Of a stretch of 53,081 bases of DNA, positions 20,944 to 27,453 are shown one piece after another; positions within the stretch are counted from its first letter, which is position 1, and every line of letters begins with the position of its first letter. A program made the translations under genes and the position numbers. This DNA comes from a virus. The stretch spans positions 1-53,081 of IMG/VR virus record IMGVR_UViG_3300046517_000961. The stretch is one strand, 5' to 3'. The notes beneath the pieces were generated by a model that was not told the origin of the DNA, did no database searches, and saw only the letters and a list, made by a program, of their open reading frames with translations.

Positions 20944-21073
20944 TGGCTGCGCTGATCCGATGGCACGCGACTTGATCCACGCGCGGCAGCCCATAGCCCT
21001 GTGGAAAACCGGCGATCCGAGCGGCCGCGCGTGCTGTGGAAAACCTGTGGAAAACCTGTTAACCAACCAGGTT
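20833..21073. other. Candidate replication origin (DnaA-type boxes and repeats)
   Basis: Three copies of TGTGGAAAA (21000-21008, 21035-21043, 21046-21054) equal TTTTCCACA on the other strand and fit the DnaA-box consensus TTWTNCACA; the last two are 11 bp apart. Next to them is an AT-richer stretch with a dyad AACCTG...CAGGTT (21053-21073). At 20833-20907 lie GATCCGGATC twice and ACTCCGATCCGGAGT once, plus a purine tract. The region from 20762 to 21078 holds no other secure gene. Origin function is inferred. Confidence 0.55.
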
Positions 21074-21078
21074 GTAAA

Positions 21079-21300
21079 TCAGGCCGAGCGCCGCAGGTAG
21101 CGGAGCGGCCGCGTGTCGTACCGCCAGTCGCTTTCGGGCGTCCGGATGGCGCGGAAGTCCTTCGCGCAGCCGTGACAGAGAAAGCGATCGCCGCCGAGCG
21201 GCTCGAGCGGCAGCCGGCAGTCGCACGCCGGGCACTTCGGCGGCACGGCCGGCGCCGTCACCTGGCGCCGCCAGGTGCGCAGACGTTCAAGGAACGGCAT
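21079..21300 (-). CDS. Zinc-ribbon protein
   Basis: 73 aa. KCPACDCRLPLEPLGGDRFLCHGC can be read as two CxxC pairs about 20 residues apart, a standard zinc ribbon, with basic residues at both ends. It is the last gene of the lysis-side operon and abuts the putative origin. It may bind DNA; function not established. Confidence 0.7.
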   Translation of the reverse strand: MPFLERLRTWRRQVTAPAVPPKCPACDCRLPLEPLGGDRFLCHGCAKDFRAIRTPESDWRYDTRPLRYLRRSA

Positions 21301-21393
21301 GCCGGCATTATAGCCGGGCCCAGGGCCGACGATCGAGGCCTGGCACGAGGGAAACGCCGTAGCCGGCGCCGTGCGCGCGCCTGATGCCGTCCT

Positions 21394-21409
21394 GGCCCGT
21401 CCACGGGCC
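21394..21409 (-). terminator. GC-rich hairpin after the 21412-21714 gene
   Basis: GGCCCGT (21394-21400) and ACGGGCC (21403-21409) are perfect complementary arms directly downstream of the TAG at 21412. No T-run follows, so it is at best a weak or Rho-assisted terminator or an RNA end-stabiliser. The rest of the 110-bp gap to the next gene shows nothing recognisable. Confidence 0.35.
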
Positions 21410-21411
21410 GT

Positions 21412-21714
21412 CTAGACGGGCGGCAGCTCAGGCGGATCCGGCCGGACGGGCGCGCCCGGGCCGGCCGGCGATCCGCCCGCGACGGTCGGTACCGTCGAGA
21501 CAGCCGCGGCGCGCTCGGCGGCGATCGCCTCGAGCTCGGCCGTCGCCTGCGTCACGAGATCGCCGAGGGCGACATTCAGCTCGTCGTCGGTCGCGGTCGG
21601 ATGCGCCTGCCGAAAGAGGCCGACGACTTGCGTCGCGGCGAGGATGCCGGCCTGCACGAGCGGCTGCGCCGACGTCGCGAGCGCGACCCATTTCGCGATG
21701 GTATCCGGATTCAT
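21412..21714 (-). CDS. Helical protein with proline-rich tail
   Basis: 100 aa. Residues 1-70 form helices of alternating hydrophobic and Ala residues (IAKWVALATSAQPLVQAGILAAT, VTQATAELEAIAAERA). The last 28 residues are Pro/Gly-rich. It is coupled by ATGA overlap to the lipoprotein upstream, next to the lysis cassette. An outer-membrane lysis role is conceivable; no motif proves it. Confidence 0.6.
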   Translation of the reverse strand: MNPDTIAKWVALATSAQPLVQAGILAATQVVGLFRQAHPTATDDELNVALGDLVTQATAELEAIAAERAAAVSTVPTVAGGSPAGPGAPVRPDPPELPPV

Positions 21715-22145
21715 GATCCCCCCAGGGCTTTCAGGATGGCCTGCGCGTCGACGACGAGCGCCTGCGCCTTCAGGAGCGCCGGCTCAGTCGCCGGCAGGTT
21801 CGCGGCCTGCAGCGCCGCGACGACGGCCTGCGCGGCCGCCAGGTAGCCGGCGGCGTCGGCCGGCGCCGGCGCGCCGGGCGTCCAGAGCTGCAGCGCGTGC
21901 GCCGCGCTGATCTCGGCCTGCTGCGCGGTCGCGAGCGCGTCGAGGAAGGCGACGTGCTGCGTCAGCGTGATCCGGTTCGCCTTGAAGACGGCGAGCTCGG
22001 CGAGCCGCGCGTCTTTCATGACGACTTCCGAGGCCGTGAGCGTCGTCACGGCCTGTTGCTTCAGCGCGAGCCCGCTCGAGGCGCAGCTCGAGGCGACGAC
22101 GAGCAGGCAGCCGACGACGATTGATCGCGGAATGATCGGATTCAT
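21711..22145 (-). CDS. Lipoprotein in the lysis region
   Basis: 144 aa. MNPIIPRSIVVGCLLVVASSC is a type II signal peptide with lipobox VASSC, so Cys21 should be lipidated after cleavage. The mature part is Ala-rich and helical, with segments (AVVAALQAANLP, KAQALVVDAQAILKALGG) compatible with coiled coil. Small lipoproteins beside a holin and endolysin are often spanin outer-membrane subunits. This one is longer than usual, so spanin is only a hypothesis. Confidence 0.7.
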   Translation of the reverse strand: MNPIIPRSIVVGCLLVVASSCASSGLALKQQAVTTLTASEVVMKDARLAELAVFKANRITLTQHVAFLDALATAQQAEISAAHALQLWTPGAPAPADAAGYLAAAQAVVAALQAANLPATEPALLKAQALVVDAQAILKALGGS

Positions 22146-22150
22146 GACAT

Positions 22151-22348
22151 TTACCCCACTAACCCGCCGTATCCGGCGACGGCCGCGGCCGCGCTCACGG
22201 CGCCCTCGAGACAGCGCGCGACCGCGACGCCCCAGTCGTACGGCACGCCGTCTTTCCGCTGCATGTAGGCCCGCAGGTCGACGGCGAAGCCGGCCAGGAA
22301 GCCGCCGAGGGCGGCCTTCGTGATCGGATTGACGAGAAACGCGTGCAT
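22151..22348 (-). CDS. Small membrane protein, holin candidate
   Basis: 65 aa. Two weakly hydrophobic, Ala/Gly-rich segments (AALGGFLAGFAVDL and AVSAAAAVAGYGGLVG) are separated by a charged loop (RAYMQRKDGVPYDW). This is the size and topology of a small holin or pore-forming lysis protein. It lies next to the endolysin gene. No sequence family recognised. Confidence 0.6.
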   Translation of the reverse strand: MHAFLVNPITKAALGGFLAGFAVDLRAYMQRKDGVPYDWGVAVARCLEGAVSAAAAVAGYGGLVG

Positions 22349-22366
22349 CGGATCTCCTTGTGAGGT

Positions 22367-22810
22367 TTACCGCGGGCGTACGAAGACGGTCGACGGGCCG
22401 GCGGCGATCGCATGCTCGTAGACGCCGTCGCCGTTCACGCTCGAGCCGTCCGCGGACGTATTGCCCGCGATGCCGGCGAGCGGCGCCGTCGCCGTCACAA
22501 TGCCGACGTGGTGCGCGTGCCCGGTCGCGTCGAGAAAGAAATACAGATCGTCGACCGCTGGCTCGAGCACGCGAAAGCCTTTCGCGTCGGCATCGGCCAG
22601 CTTATCCGCGCAGGATCCCGTGCGCAGCGTCGGCGGCCGGCCGTCGTACGCAATCGACTCCACGAAACTTTCAAAGTCGCAGCACCACGGATCGCCAGGG
22701 CGGCCGTCGGTGAATCGCTGAAAGAAATCGACGAAGGCGCCGCGGTTTGGGCCTTCCGTCTCGCGCACGAAGAGGAAGTGACGCGCGACCGCTGAGAGGC
22801 TCGCCGGCAT
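22367..22810 (-). CDS. Endolysin, CHAP/cysteine-peptidase-like
   Basis: 147 aa. PWCCDFESFV places catalytic Cys43 or Cys44 at the start of a helix; HAHHVGIVTA (residues 98-105) supplies the His on a strand; AGNTSADGSS follows as the third part of the active site. This is the CHAP/NlpC-type arrangement found in phage amidases or endopeptidases that cut peptidoglycan. There is no signal peptide, so a holin must release it. The start ATG overlaps the previous TAA as TAATG. Confidence 0.8.
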   Translation of the reverse strand: MPASLSAVARHFLFVRETEGPNRGAFVDFFQRFTDGRPGDPWCCDFESFVESIAYDGRPPTLRTGSCADKLADADAKGFRVLEPAVDDLYFFLDATGHAHHVGIVTATAPLAGIAGNTSADGSSVNGDGVYEHAIAAGPSTVFVRPR

Positions 22811-23010
22811 TAGTGCGTCGCTTTCTGCAGCTCGTCAACGACGATCTTCCGAGCGGCCGGGCTGCGTTTCACTAATTCCTCGAGCAAATGCTCGATGCGG
22901 GCGAGGGTGATCGCCGTGACGGCCTCGGCATGCCGTGCGCGCCGCTCGAGCCACGCGTGCGCGATCAGCGTCGGCACGGTCAGCGCCAGCCATAAAGAGA
23001 ACCAGATCAC
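22810..23010 (-). CDS. Small single-span membrane protein of the lysis cassette
   Basis: 66 aa. Residues 1-20 (MIWFSLWLALTVPTLIAHAW) form one membrane span. The rest is a charged helix (RRARHAEAVTAITLARIEHLLEELVKR). The topology resembles an inner-membrane spanin or an antiholin. Start overlaps the previous stop (ATGA); stop overlaps the endolysin ATG. Confidence 0.65.
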   Translation of the reverse strand: MIWFSLWLALTVPTLIAHAWLERRARHAEAVTAITLARIEHLLEELVKRSPAARKIVVDELQKATH

Positions 23011-23435
23011 GGGCGATGCCGTCGACCGAAAAGAAAATTAACGCCGCTGATTAGGAGCTGCGCCAGCACCGTAAGGGCGATGCTCCGGTTAAATAGTTGA
23101 TTCGCGGCCGTGTCTTTGCCGATGTTCGCGATCTCGGCGTCGATGTTCGTCAAGCGGGTATCGAGCACGGCGATCCGCGTGTCCGGCTTCGAGCCCTCGA
23201 GCTCACTCAATCGGCGATCGAGGTTATTAATTTCCCAATCGAGCGGCGACTGCTGGCCGCTCACGAATGGGTTAATGAAGGTGCGAGAGGTTTGCGCGAC
23301 CGCGGTCGGATGGACGCGCACGCCCGCGACCACAAGCCAGGCCGACCACGGCGCGAGCACGACCAGTACCGGCAGCACGAGGAATTTCTTCAAGAAGACT
23401 TCCGTCGTCGTGACGATCGTCCCGACTGCCAGCAT
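23007..23435 (-). CDS. Membrane protein with two spans and a periplasmic coiled coil
   Basis: 142 aa. A hydrophobic segment near residues 17-40 (FLVLPVLVVLAPWSAWLVVAG) and another near 118-136 (SIALTVLAQLLISGVNFLF) enclose a loop containing NNLDRRLSELEG and VLDTRLTNIDAEIANIG, a likely coiled coil. The C-terminus is basic (GRRHRP). Probably part of the lysis apparatus (holin/antiholin or spanin-like); assignment rests on topology and position only. Confidence 0.65.
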   Translation of the reverse strand: MLAVGTIVTTTEVFLKKFLVLPVLVVLAPWSAWLVVAGVRVHPTAVAQTSRTFINPFVSGQQSPLDWEINNLDRRLSELEGSKPDTRIAVLDTRLTNIDAEIANIGKDTAANQLFNRSIALTVLAQLLISGVNFLFGRRHRP

Positions 23436-23466
23436 GGAAGGCTAGCCTATGACACGCGCACGCTGC

Positions 23467-23498
23467 GGCCGGGTTATGCCGTTGGAAAAACCCGGGCC
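23467..23498. repeat. Hairpin containing a 16-bp repeat shared with the 46.85-kb terminator
   Basis: GGCCGGGTT (23467-23475) pairs with AACCCGGGCC (23489-23498) with one bulge. Its loop includes TGCCGTTGGAAAAACC (23477-23492), identical to 46852-46867. The site lies in the 64-bp gap between two minus-strand genes. In the minus direction the T5 falls inside the hairpin, so a terminator here is uncertain. Confidence 0.5.
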
Positions 23499-23499
23499 G

Positions 23500-23892
23500 T
23501 TAGGGCTTCCGCCGGCGCGCGACGTGGCCCTCGGCGGCCTCGCGCGGCGCCGCGCGCAGCAGCGCGGCCGTCGGCCGCAGGTACCGCAGCACGGCGACGG
23601 GCTGCAGCATTGTCTCAGCGGCCTCGAGCGTCTGCTCGAGCACTTTGTACTGCGCGTCGGTCAGCGCGAGCTGCTGCGGGCCCGGCTTCAGGGCCCGGGC
23701 CTCTTCGACGTACGGCGCCCAGGACGTCGTTTCGTCCGGCGTGCTGATCTCGTGAAAGAGCTCGAGGATCTCGAGGTTCCGATTGATCTGATCGGTCGAC
23801 CGCTGCTCGGCCTTGCAGTTGAAGGCGCAGTAGAGCCAGCGAAACGCGAGCGCCTGCTCGGCCTGACGACTGTCGAAGCGAATAATCCGCAT
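23500..23892 (-). CDS. Hypothetical helical protein
   Basis: 130 aa. The N-terminal half is helical with aromatic and Cys residues (FRWLYCAFNCKAEQ, NLEILELFHEI); the C-terminal end is basic (RRRKP). It stops just before the 23467-23498 hairpin and starts 3 bp after the secreted-protein stop. No family recognised; a late position suggests lysis or tail accessory function. Confidence 0.6.
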   Translation of the reverse strand: MRIIRFDSRQAEQALAFRWLYCAFNCKAEQRSTDQINRNLEILELFHEISTPDETTSWAPYVEEARALKPGPQQLALTDAQYKVLEQTLEAAETMLQPVAVLRYLRPTAALLRAAPREAAEGHVARRRKP

Positions 23893-23895
23893 GAT

Positions 23896-24429
23896 CTACT
23901 CGTAGGCCGTGACGAACGGCTTCGGCGCCGAGCAGGCTTTCTGCGGTTCGCTGTCGACGCTCGGCAGGTGCGAGGCGCAGAATTGTACGACGTGCCGGCC
24001 GGGCCCGACGATCGACAGGTTGATCCACTGGCTCATACCGACGCAGTCATTGGCGACGATCGCGCCGCCCGGCGCGCCGGCCGCGCAGAAATGCGGCCCG
24101 GGGTCATCGCAGCCAAACCAGCCGGCGCCGCCGCCGAAGCCGTAGTATCGGCAGACGTCCGATCGATAGACCGGCCAAGCGCCGCCGACGTACCGCCCGT
24201 CAATGAAGATCGACTTTTCCGGCGTGAACCCTTCGCCGATCGCCCATCCCCCGACCCATAGCATAGGCGTGCCGTCGAGAAAGACGTACGGCTTGGCAAC
24301 GTCGACGGCGGCGGCCATCCGACCGAATCCGGCTTGTGCGTGCGCCGGGCGCGCGCCGGCGATCAAGGCGATGATCATCAGCAGGCCGATCGCGGCCTGG
24401 CGTGTGCGTCGTGCGAATCGTGGCGTCAT
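23896..24429 (-). CDS. Secreted protein of unknown function
   Basis: 177 aa from the ATG at 24429, with GGGAGAG 7 bases upstream. Residues 9-32 (RQAAIGLLMIIALIAGARPAHAQ) are a signal peptide ending AHAQ. The mature domain is beta-rich with TPMLWVGGWAIGE, FIDGRYVGGAW and paired Cys (CRYYG, CDDPG, CAAG, ANDCVG, QFCAS) that could form disulfides, plus a final GRHVVQF strand as in Ig-like folds. It is the first gene of the operon driven by promoter copy e. Confidence 0.65.
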   Translation of the reverse strand: MTPRFARRTRQAAIGLLMIIALIAGARPAHAQAGFGRMAAAVDVAKPYVFLDGTPMLWVGGWAIGEGFTPEKSIFIDGRYVGGAWPVYRSDVCRYYGFGGGAGWFGCDDPGPHFCAAGAPGGAIVANDCVGMSQWINLSIVGPGRHVVQFCASHLPSVDSEPQKACSAPKPFVTAYE

Positions 24430-24455
24430 GGTCTGTATTCTCTCCCGCTCGAGAG

Positions 24456-24483
24456 CCTATAACGCGGTATGCCGCACTGTCAA
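24456..24483 (-). promoter_or_regulatory. Sigma70-type promoter, GACAGTGC repeat family (copy e)
   Basis: Minus strand: TTGACA (24483-24478), 16-bp spacer GTGCGGCATACCGCGT, TATAGG (24461-24456). The second repeat unit is degenerate (CATACCGC). The TGA of the tail fibre gene (24480-24482) lies inside TTGACA. Unlike the others it has a leader of about 20 bases with GGGAGAG before the ATG at 24429. Confidence 0.75.
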
Positions 24484-26597
24484 GCGGCGCGCCGCTCGAG
24501 CGCCTCGAGCCGGGCATCGTGGTCCTGCCATCCGGCCGTGAGCGCCGGAATGAGCTCGACGGCGTGCGTCATCCACGGCCGACGGACGTCCGGATTCGTG
24601 GCCCAATCGGGATCCCCCGCCGTCACGATAAACGGCGCCTCGTGCATGACTTCCTGCGCGAAGAACATCGGGTACCGCATGCCGTCGGCCGCCCAGGCCG
24701 CATCATGCACGATCAGCCGTCGTAGCAGCGTCAGATCCACGCATCGGCCGTGATCACGCTTCAGCCGTTGATCCGACGTGGTATTGAACGCGATCGTGGT
24801 GCCGTTGACCTGCGTCACGCTGCCGTACTCAGCCGCGCTGGAGTTGCGAAACGACATCAGGTAATCACCGTTACTACCGTGTCGTTGGTAAATTGCCATC
24901 GGTGTACTCCCTGCTCCCGTCTGCGAAAACACGCTCAGGGCAATTCCGGAAGCATGGGTGAATTGCGAAACTCCTTCCGCCGTCACGCCGCCAGCGTTCA
25001 CGGTGAGTACGGCGCCGAACGTGCCGGCGCCCGTGACGCTCAGACTCGTTCCGCCCGGGTCCGTCGTATTGCCGATCGAGACGCCGCCCGACGCGTGAAA
25101 CCGAACGCGCTCGCCGCTATTCGTCGCGAAGGCGACGGCGTTCGTCGTCGCGAGATACATGCCGTTCGTCGGCACAGTCGACGAGGCCGGGATCAATGCG
25201 TTCGCGGTAATGTTGCCGACGAAGAGACTATTCCCGCTCAAGACGTTGATCGCGTAATTGTTCGTCGCGCCGGTCGGCCCGTCGACGCGGATCCCGCTCG
25301 CCGTCGTCGTGCCCGCGGCGGCCGCGAACGTATTGACGTCCATGCCGGCGGCGTCCGTCGTCGTCGCGCCGCCGTTCGTGATCGTGAGAATGATCCGCAG
25401 GGCCGCGAGCAGCGTGTGCGTGCCGCTCGCCGCTTCAACGATCGTCGGCGCCAGGCGGCATACAAACGCGTTGCGGCTCACGTCGGGCGACATCGTCGTC
25501 GTCAGCGACAATCCGGCGATGTATCCGAGCGTGTTCCCGCTATTCCCGGTAAAGGTGCCGGTCAGCGAAAACTGCGCGTCTGCCAAAATGCTGCCGACGC
25601 CGAGTTGATTATTGCCGGTCCCGATGAGAATGTTTCCGGTTCCGGCGGCCGTCGTCGTGCCGACGCTCACGCCGCCATTGAAGTAACTCGCCTTCGTCGT
25701 TTGATTGTAGAAGGCCCAATTCCCGGTGAACGTCGTATCGTCGCCGTAGAAGAATCCCGCCGAATTAGTGGAATAAGAACCGTAATCAATCGTGCCGAAG
25801 ACTGTCAGCCGAGTCAGGACCGCGCTCCCGCCCATTGCGATCCCGGCGCCGTAGTACGCGCGCAGATTCGCCGTCGTCGTCGACGCGGCCGTCGTGATCC
25901 CCATGTATACGCCGGTGATCGAGGCCGTCGCGGCGCTGGTCGCGACGAAATTGCCAAACTGTAAACCGCTCTGTCCGGTTCCGCCTGATGGCGACTGCGC
26001 GACGTTGATCAGGATCGACCCAGTGGCGGAAGTACCCAATCCGACGCGGCCGCTGCTGTCAAGGTTAAATCCCGCATTCGCCGATACCGCATTCGTCCCG
26101 CTCGCGTACATGACGTTGCCGGCCGCCGCCGCGTCGGCAATCGTGAGTGTCGACGAGACGTAATTAATACTATTGCCGCGCGGAAAGGTGCCGGTCGCGG
26201 CTGCGCTGTTGATCCGAAAGCCTGTGGTCGCGTTGATCACGGGCGAGGCGATCGACGCGGCGAAGAATCCGACGCCGCCCTGCTGTACGAAAAATTCATC
26301 CGTCACGCCGGACGCGCCGCCGAGGATCTGAAAGTACCGCGAGCCGGCGCCGGCCGCGGTTTCGGTGAAGACGTGCGACACGCCGACAAATGACACGCCG
26401 CCGGCGTTCCACGTTTGCGTGATCGTGTGCACGGGCCGCGACGTCGTCGTCGTGCCGTTGGCCCACGTCCAGGCGGCCGAGGCCGTCTTTGCGCCGCTGT
26501 CGAAGACGTCGGCGTACTGCGTTTCCCAATTATTCGCCTTCGTCGCCGTGACGACGTCGCCCGTGACCCAGGTTGTCGGTACGTAAGGGCTGCTCAT
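24480..26597 (-). CDS. Tail fibre/spike with C-terminal peptidase S74 chaperone
   Basis: 705 aa. Short repetitive beta segments rich in Thr, Ser, Ala and Gly (GTGNILIGTGNNQLGVG, SVGTTTAAGTG) fill residues 60-590, as in trimeric beta-helix fibres. Around 605-612 is TTSDQRLKRD, the Ser-Asp...Lys signature of the S74 intramolecular chaperone that cleaves itself off after trimer folding; a coiled-coil end (QDHDARLEALERRAA) matches the family. It probably contacts the host receptor. Its TGA lies inside the next promoter's -35. Confidence 0.85.
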   Translation of the reverse strand: MSSPYVPTTWVTGDVVTATKANNWETQYADVFDSGAKTASAAWTWANGTTTTSRPVHTITQTWNAGGVSFVGVSHVFTETAAGAGSRYFQILGGASGVTDEFFVQQGGVGFFAASIASPVINATTGFRINSAAATGTFPRGNSINYVSSTLTIADAAAAGNVMYASGTNAVSANAGFNLDSSGRVGLGTSATGSILINVAQSPSGGTGQSGLQFGNFVATSAATASITGVYMGITTAASTTTANLRAYYGAGIAMGGSAVLTRLTVFGTIDYGSYSTNSAGFFYGDDTTFTGNWAFYNQTTKASYFNGGVSVGTTTAAGTGNILIGTGNNQLGVGSILADAQFSLTGTFTGNSGNTLGYIAGLSLTTTMSPDVSRNAFVCRLAPTIVEAASGTHTLLAALRIILTITNGGATTTDAAGMDVNTFAAAAGTTTASGIRVDGPTGATNNYAINVLSGNSLFVGNITANALIPASSTVPTNGMYLATTNAVAFATNSGERVRFHASGGVSIGNTTDPGGTSLSVTGAGTFGAVLTVNAGGVTAEGVSQFTHASGIALSVFSQTGAGSTPMAIYQRHGSNGDYLMSFRNSSAAEYGSVTQVNGTTIAFNTTSDQRLKRDHGRCVDLTLLRRLIVHDAAWAADGMRYPMFFAQEVMHEAPFIVTAGDPDWATNPDVRRPWMTHAVELIPALTAGWQDHDARLEALERRAA

Positions 26598-26600
26598 GAT

Positions 26601-26987
26601 TTAGGATCCTTCGTCGTCGGCGGCCGCGGCCGCGCGCGAGAGCTGCGCCGGATGCTCGCCGAGCGCCAGCAGGGCGAGCTCGAGCCGGCTGATCGCCAAG
26701 ACGATCGGCGTCGGCAGGCCGCCGACATAGCCCGCGATGAGCGCGTCGACGTCGGGCCCCAGGGCGGCCCGCTCGTCGGCGATCTTCGCGCGGATCGCCG
26801 GCTCGTCGGCGCCCTCGAGCCAGTGCACGAAGTCGAGGCGCGCCGTCTGAAAGGTGTCCTCGTCGGCAAACGAGGCGATCGTCGCGCCGCCGAATCGCTT
26901 CACGACGATCGTCTTGGCGCGGATCGCCGCAATCATCTCGGCAATGTGTGCGGCCTTCAGCGCGAGCTCGTCGAGGCGGATCGGCAT
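26601..26987 (-). CDS. Hypothetical tail-region protein
   Basis: 128 aa, predicted largely helical (AAHIAEMIAAIRAKTIVV, DFVHWLEGADEPAIRAKIADERAAL, AISRLELALLALGEHP) with an acidic Asp/Glu end. It lies 3 bp upstream of the tail fibre gene in the transcript, a usual place for a fibre assembly protein or a minor virion protein. No family recognised. Confidence 0.6.
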   Translation of the reverse strand: MPIRLDELALKAAHIAEMIAAIRAKTIVVKRFGGATIASFADEDTFQTARLDFVHWLEGADEPAIRAKIADERAALGPDVDALIAGYVGGLPTPIVLAISRLELALLALGEHPAQLSRAAAAADDEGS

Positions 26988-26999
26988 GGCAGTTAGTCC

Positions 27000-27452
27000 C
27001 TACGCGGGCGCGAACGTCAGATCCCAGGCGAACGTAACCTCGATCGCCGATGTCTTGACGATCGTCGCGGCCAGCACGACGCGCGCGAACATCGTGCCGA
27101 CCGACGCCGCGTTGAAGAGGCCGGCCTCGGCGAGCGTGTTCCCGTTGGCTTGCGTGGTCGGAAGGAAATATTTCACGGTGAGCTCGGCCGTGCCCTTGAT
27201 CGTCTGCGTCACGGCATCGCGAAAGACTTCGGCCGCGAGCGTCGTATCGGTCGACGCGACGGGCGTCGTGCCCGTGCCGACCGCGAAGTACGTCAGGCCG
27301 GCGACGGCGTCGCCGTTGAGCAGATCCCGAATCAGATTCAGGCCGGTAGTGACGACGAGATTATGCTGCCGCTCGACGCGCAGGACGCGTCGCGTCGCGG
27401 CGTCGACCACGCAAACCGTCACATTGGCGCGGATCTCGAGGCCCTGTCGCAT
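27000..27452 (-). CDS. Tail-associated protein (HNLVVTTGLNLIRDLL type)
   Basis: 150 aa. The ATG at 27452, with GGGGAG about 10 bases upstream, is preferred over 27470. VVDAATRRVLRVERQHNLVVTTGLNLIRDLLNG, then YFAVGTGTTPVASTDTTL and TLAEAGLFNAASVGTMFAR, is a pattern I recall from many phage tail modules, where it is called a minor tail or collar-like protein. It is beta-rich and probably part of the baseplate or fibre base. Confidence 0.65.
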   Translation of the reverse strand: MRQGLEIRANVTVCVVDAATRRVLRVERQHNLVVTTGLNLIRDLLNGDAVAGLTYFAVGTGTTPVASTDTTLAAEVFRDAVTQTIKGTAELTVKYFLPTTQANGNTLAEAGLFNAASVGTMFARVVLAATIVKTSAIEVTFAWDLTFAPA

Positions 27453-27453
27453 C

